Shown here piece by piece: positions 5,608-6,987 of a DNA stretch of 6,987 nucleotides; positions within the stretch are counted from its first letter, which is position 1, and each line of letters starts with the position of its first letter. The translations under genes were made by a program, and so were the position numbers. The notes beneath the pieces are model-generated. The model did not search any database. It had not been told where the DNA came from and worked only from the letters and a program-made list of their open reading frames with translations. The stretch is taken from assembly GCA_902773265.1 (NCBI GenBank), contig CACYDZ010000126.1:1-6987 (forward strand), given 5' to 3'. This stretch comes from an uncultured Ruminococcus sp. (GTDB lineage Bacteria > Bacillota > Clostridia > Oscillospirales > Acutalibacteraceae).

Positions 5608-5636
5608 TTGACAATATAAATATATGTTGCTAAAAA
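5608..5636 (+). promoter_or_regulatory. Consensus-like promoter in the gap after trmD
   Basis: TTGACA (5608-5613, perfect -35), exactly 17 bases, then TAAAAA (5631-5636; four of six -10 bases) preceded by TGC as an extended -10. It begins two bases after the trmD terminator T-tract and faces away from trmD. No translatable gene follows, so the promoter points to an untranslated RNA ending at 5803-5847. Confidence 0.55.
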
Positions 5637-5642
5637 AATATA

Positions 5643-5847
5643 TAAGGGTTTACCTCATAAAAAACCATCGTTTCCAAAACTAATGCCCGTAAAATGAAAT
5701 CCTTTGCAAGTTTGAGCAGATTAAAGGAAACTCCTGCGTCTGTATGTGATAAATAATTCACCACATACATTTTCAGTAGTTGATAAAAAAGCAAAATTTA
5801 TTAAAATACACCTTCTTTCTTTTTAAAAAGAAAGAAGGTGTATTTTT
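5643..5847 (+). ncRNA. Predicted small structured RNA, about 205 nt, unknown family
   Basis: The call rests on layout: a promoter at 5608-5636, a very strong terminator at 5803-5847, and no credible ORF between. The RNA can fold. GGTTT (5647-5651) can pair with AAACC (5662-5666). TCCTTT (5700-5705) can pair with AAAGGA (5723-5728). A long broken hairpin joins AACT (5729-5732), CTG (5734-5736) and TGTATGTG (5741-5748) to CACATACA (5762-5769), CAG (5774-5776) and AGTT (5778-5781). A 20-codon reading frame from ATG 5693 exists but lacks a ribosome site. Size and free-standing layout would suit a housekeeping RNA such as 6S, but I do not recognise 6S, SRP, tmRNA or RNase P motifs. Start and family are uncertain. 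Confidence 0.4.
5803..5847 (+). terminator. Very long perfect palindrome with T-tract, bidirectional terminator type
   Basis: The arms at 5803-5824 and 5825-5846 are exact complements: 22 bases each with no spacer (core CACCTTCTTTC / GAAAGAAGGTG), ending in TTTTT (5843-5847). In RNA the tip TTTTTAAAAA would partly open as a loop. It would end plus-strand RNA from the promoter at 5608; the flanking A/T runs also allow minus-strand termination. Confidence 0.75.
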
Positions 5848-6101
5848 ATTCCTCTCAATTTCCAAATTTCAATGCATAGTGGGATTCAATTTTAATTGGA
5901 AAAATTGCACAAATTTCAATAAGAAAATCCGTCATTTTAAAATTTTTTTTGCAAATATTTTTATTACATCAAAATATTATTAATTAAATATAAAAATAAT
6001 CAAATTTATACATAAATAATAAAAAAAATTTTTTAATTATATTTTTAAAAACTCATCTACCCTCCTACAAAGAATAATTAAACCTAATGTTATTTTAATA
6101 G

Positions 6102-6172
6102 TGTCGAAGGGAGAAAACTCCATTCCGACAAAATATTGTGCCGACAGAACAATTTTCCGTTCAGGCAACATA
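6102..6172. repeat. Imperfect inverted repeats, possible worn mobile-repeat remnant
   Basis: TGTCG-AA-GGGAG (6102-6113) mirrors CTCC-ATTC-CGACA (6118-6130) with one bulge and an AAAA loop. Next to it a second pairing can form between AATATTGTGCC and GGCAACATATT, with GAAC/GTTC inside. The first is solid by eye; the second has mismatches. Neither is near a coding end, and no target-site duplication was identified. Confidence 0.4.
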
Positions 6173-6218
6173 TTATGAAAAGCTATAAATGAGCAAATTT
6201 GAAAAATTACACAAATAC

Positions 6219-6283
6219 CTGTCATTCCGAACAACAGGAGAAATCTTTTTCAGACTCTTCCCTGCGTTCAAAGTAATAAACAG
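6219..6283. repeat. Degenerate inverted repeat beginning CTGTCATTCCGAAC
   Basis: The left part (6219-6246) and the reverse complement of 6252-6283 share CTGT, ATT, GAAC, CAGG and TCT in order, with small gaps. This fits an old hairpin that has decayed. The TGTCATTCCGAAC start resembles hairpin repeats I recall from several bacterial genomes (recollection only). It sits about 90 bp upstream of the YbjN-domain gene. Confidence 0.4.
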
Positions 6284-6373
6284 TGTATATTTATTGTGCA
6301 TAATCACGAAAAATAAGAAATTTACTCATTTATGGAAGTATGATTTTTGAATAACAAATAGGAGGTCAAAACA

Positions 6374-6987
6374 ATGAAAAAAAGAACATATTCCAAATCC
6401 ATCAGCGAAGCAGTAAATAATTTCCTTACAGAAGATGGCTGGTACTTCTATTTCGATGAGCAGTCAGGACTTTTCAGATTTAGTCTCTCGACTTCTGGGA
6501 AAATTAAGAAACTCCAGTATATAGTAGTCATAAAAGACAGTGAGTATATTGTCTATGTTATCAGTCCGATAGACGCAGATTCCGATAACCCAGTTATGAT
6601 GGCAAATATGGCAGAATTTCTGGTCAGGGCAAATTACGGCTTGAAAATGGGCAATTTTGAAATGGACTATGACGATGGTGAGATTCGTTTCAAAGTTCAC
6701 ATCTGCTGTGAAGATATCACTCCGACAAAAGCAATGGTTCAAAGAAGCATTTACTATCCGGCAACAATGTTTCGGAATTACGGAAGCGGTATAGTGGATA
6801 TCATTTTCAATGGAGTTTCCGGAAAGGATGCCGTGAAGAAATGTGAAGAGGAAAATAGAAGTGAACTGTATAGAATGTTGTCCGAAGTTCTTGACGATGA
6901 CGAAGATACAACACCGGGAGAGCTTGACAAGATGATTGAGAGGCTGAAAGCCCGTCTGGGAACTGACACGGCAACAGAAGAACAGGA
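6374..6987 (+). CDS. YbjN-domain protein (type III secretion chaperone-like fold), 5' part
   Basis: The first 204 codons are present and the frame is still open at the window edge. The start is firm: AGGAGGT stands seven bases before ATG 6374. Residues about 8-155 look like a YbjN domain, an alpha/beta fold related to type III secretion chaperones and thought to bind proteins. Visible marks are the EDGWYFYFDEQ strand (20-30), the paired strands at 46-64, and the signature EFLVRANYGLKMGNFEMD (81-98) followed by DGEIRFKVHI (101-110). The tail from about 157 is acidic and helical (LDDDEDTTPGELDKMIERLK), probably a linker or coiled-coil. There is no signal peptide or membrane helix, so it is cytoplasmic. 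The role is unknown; in Firmicutes this family has no secretion-system context. It stands alone behind a 526-bp AT-rich region. Confidence 0.82.
   Translation, partial: MKKRTYSKSISEAVNNFLTEDGWYFYFDEQSGLFRFSLSTSGKIKKLQYIVVIKDSEYIVYVISPIDADSDNPVMMANMAEFLVRANYGLKMGNFEMDYDDGEIRFKVHICCEDITPTKAMVQRSIYYPATMFRNYGSGIVDIIFNGVSGKDAVKKCEEENRSELYRMLSEVLDDDEDTTPGELDKMIERLKARLGTDTATEEQ

Larger units (their letters stand above)
5848..6373. other. Long AT-rich intergenic region upstream of the YbjN-domain gene
   Basis: There are 526 bases with no supportable gene. The centre is extreme: 5941-6050 has only six G/C in 110 bases and includes AAAAAATTTTTT (6023-6034). From 6100 on, base composition is more balanced and two imperfect inverted repeats appear (6102-6172 and 6219-6283). 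No convincing promoter for the YbjN-domain gene was found, although a transcript must start somewhere here; CATAAT near 6299-6304 is a weak -10 candidate without a -35. Reading frames here (for example minus strand 6037-6234) lack usable ribosome sites and family resemblance. Confidence 0.6.

Noticed and set aside
5780..5983. Plus-strand frame of 67 codons
   Set aside because: It starts at TTG without a ribosome site, reads through the long terminator palindrome and AT-rich tract, and gives a Phe/Lys-rich product with no recognisable domain.
6037..6234. Minus-strand frame of 65 codons
   Set aside because: No Shine-Dalgarno before its ATG and it spans the inverted repeats, so it is most likely chance. 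AGGAGGG followed by ATG near 6054 on that strand reads only three codons before a stop.
5537..6373. Riboswitch for the YbjN-domain gene
   Set aside because: The only structured part ends in a terminator about 500 bases before the gene, and no aptamer motif was recognised.

Overview
The window looks like ordinary chromosome of a low-GC Firmicute, most likely a Ruminococcus-type member of the Oscillospiraceae. The clues are AT-rich coding with good GGAGG-type ribosome sites, a clostridial-style HPr, an OGG-type DNA glycosylase, a protein that looks like DUF6062, a YbjN-domain protein, and gene borders packed with GC-core palindromes. The genus is inferred from memory of these families; no search was run.

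Layout, left to right: (1) The 3' end of asparagine synthetase asnB (+, ends 242). (2) A 279-bp convergent gap (243-521) filled with at least six hairpins, the last one abutting the stop codon of the next gene. (3) An OGG1/HhH-GPD DNA glycosylase on the minus strand (522-1355). (4) A divergent promoter gap, then a plus-strand group: a GT32-type glycosyltransferase (1475-2251), a Cys/His-rich protein of probable DUF6062 type (2344-3051) and a PAP2-family membrane phosphatase (3071-3619). (5) HPr (minus, 3756-4019), with its own strong promoter and an intrinsic terminator. (6) rimM-trmD (4303-5536), an overlapping pair with its own sigma-A-type promoter. (7) An 837-bp gap (5537-6373) holding the trmD terminators, a probable small structured RNA with a consensus promoter and a very long terminator hairpin (about 5643-5847), an extremely AT-rich stretch, and two worn inverted repeats. 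(8) The start of a YbjN-domain protein (6374 onward), which runs off the window.

How the genes relate: rimM and trmD are a true functional pair, for 30S maturation and tRNA m1G37. Their usual partners rpsP (S16) and rplS (L19) are not adjacent here. The glycosyltransferase, DUF6062-like and PAP2 genes share a strand and could be co-transcribed; the last two are only 19 bp apart. A glycosyltransferase and a lipid-phosphate phosphatase could both serve the cell envelope, but that is inference. HPr and the glycosylase are independent minus-strand units.

I found no transposase, integrase, CRISPR array, toxin-antitoxin pair, rRNA or tRNA. The best candidates for something new are the unannotated transcript at about 5643-5847, the duplicated C-x2-C/C-x2-H pattern in the DUF6062-like protein, and the palindrome family that also supplies the last codons and stop of trmD.
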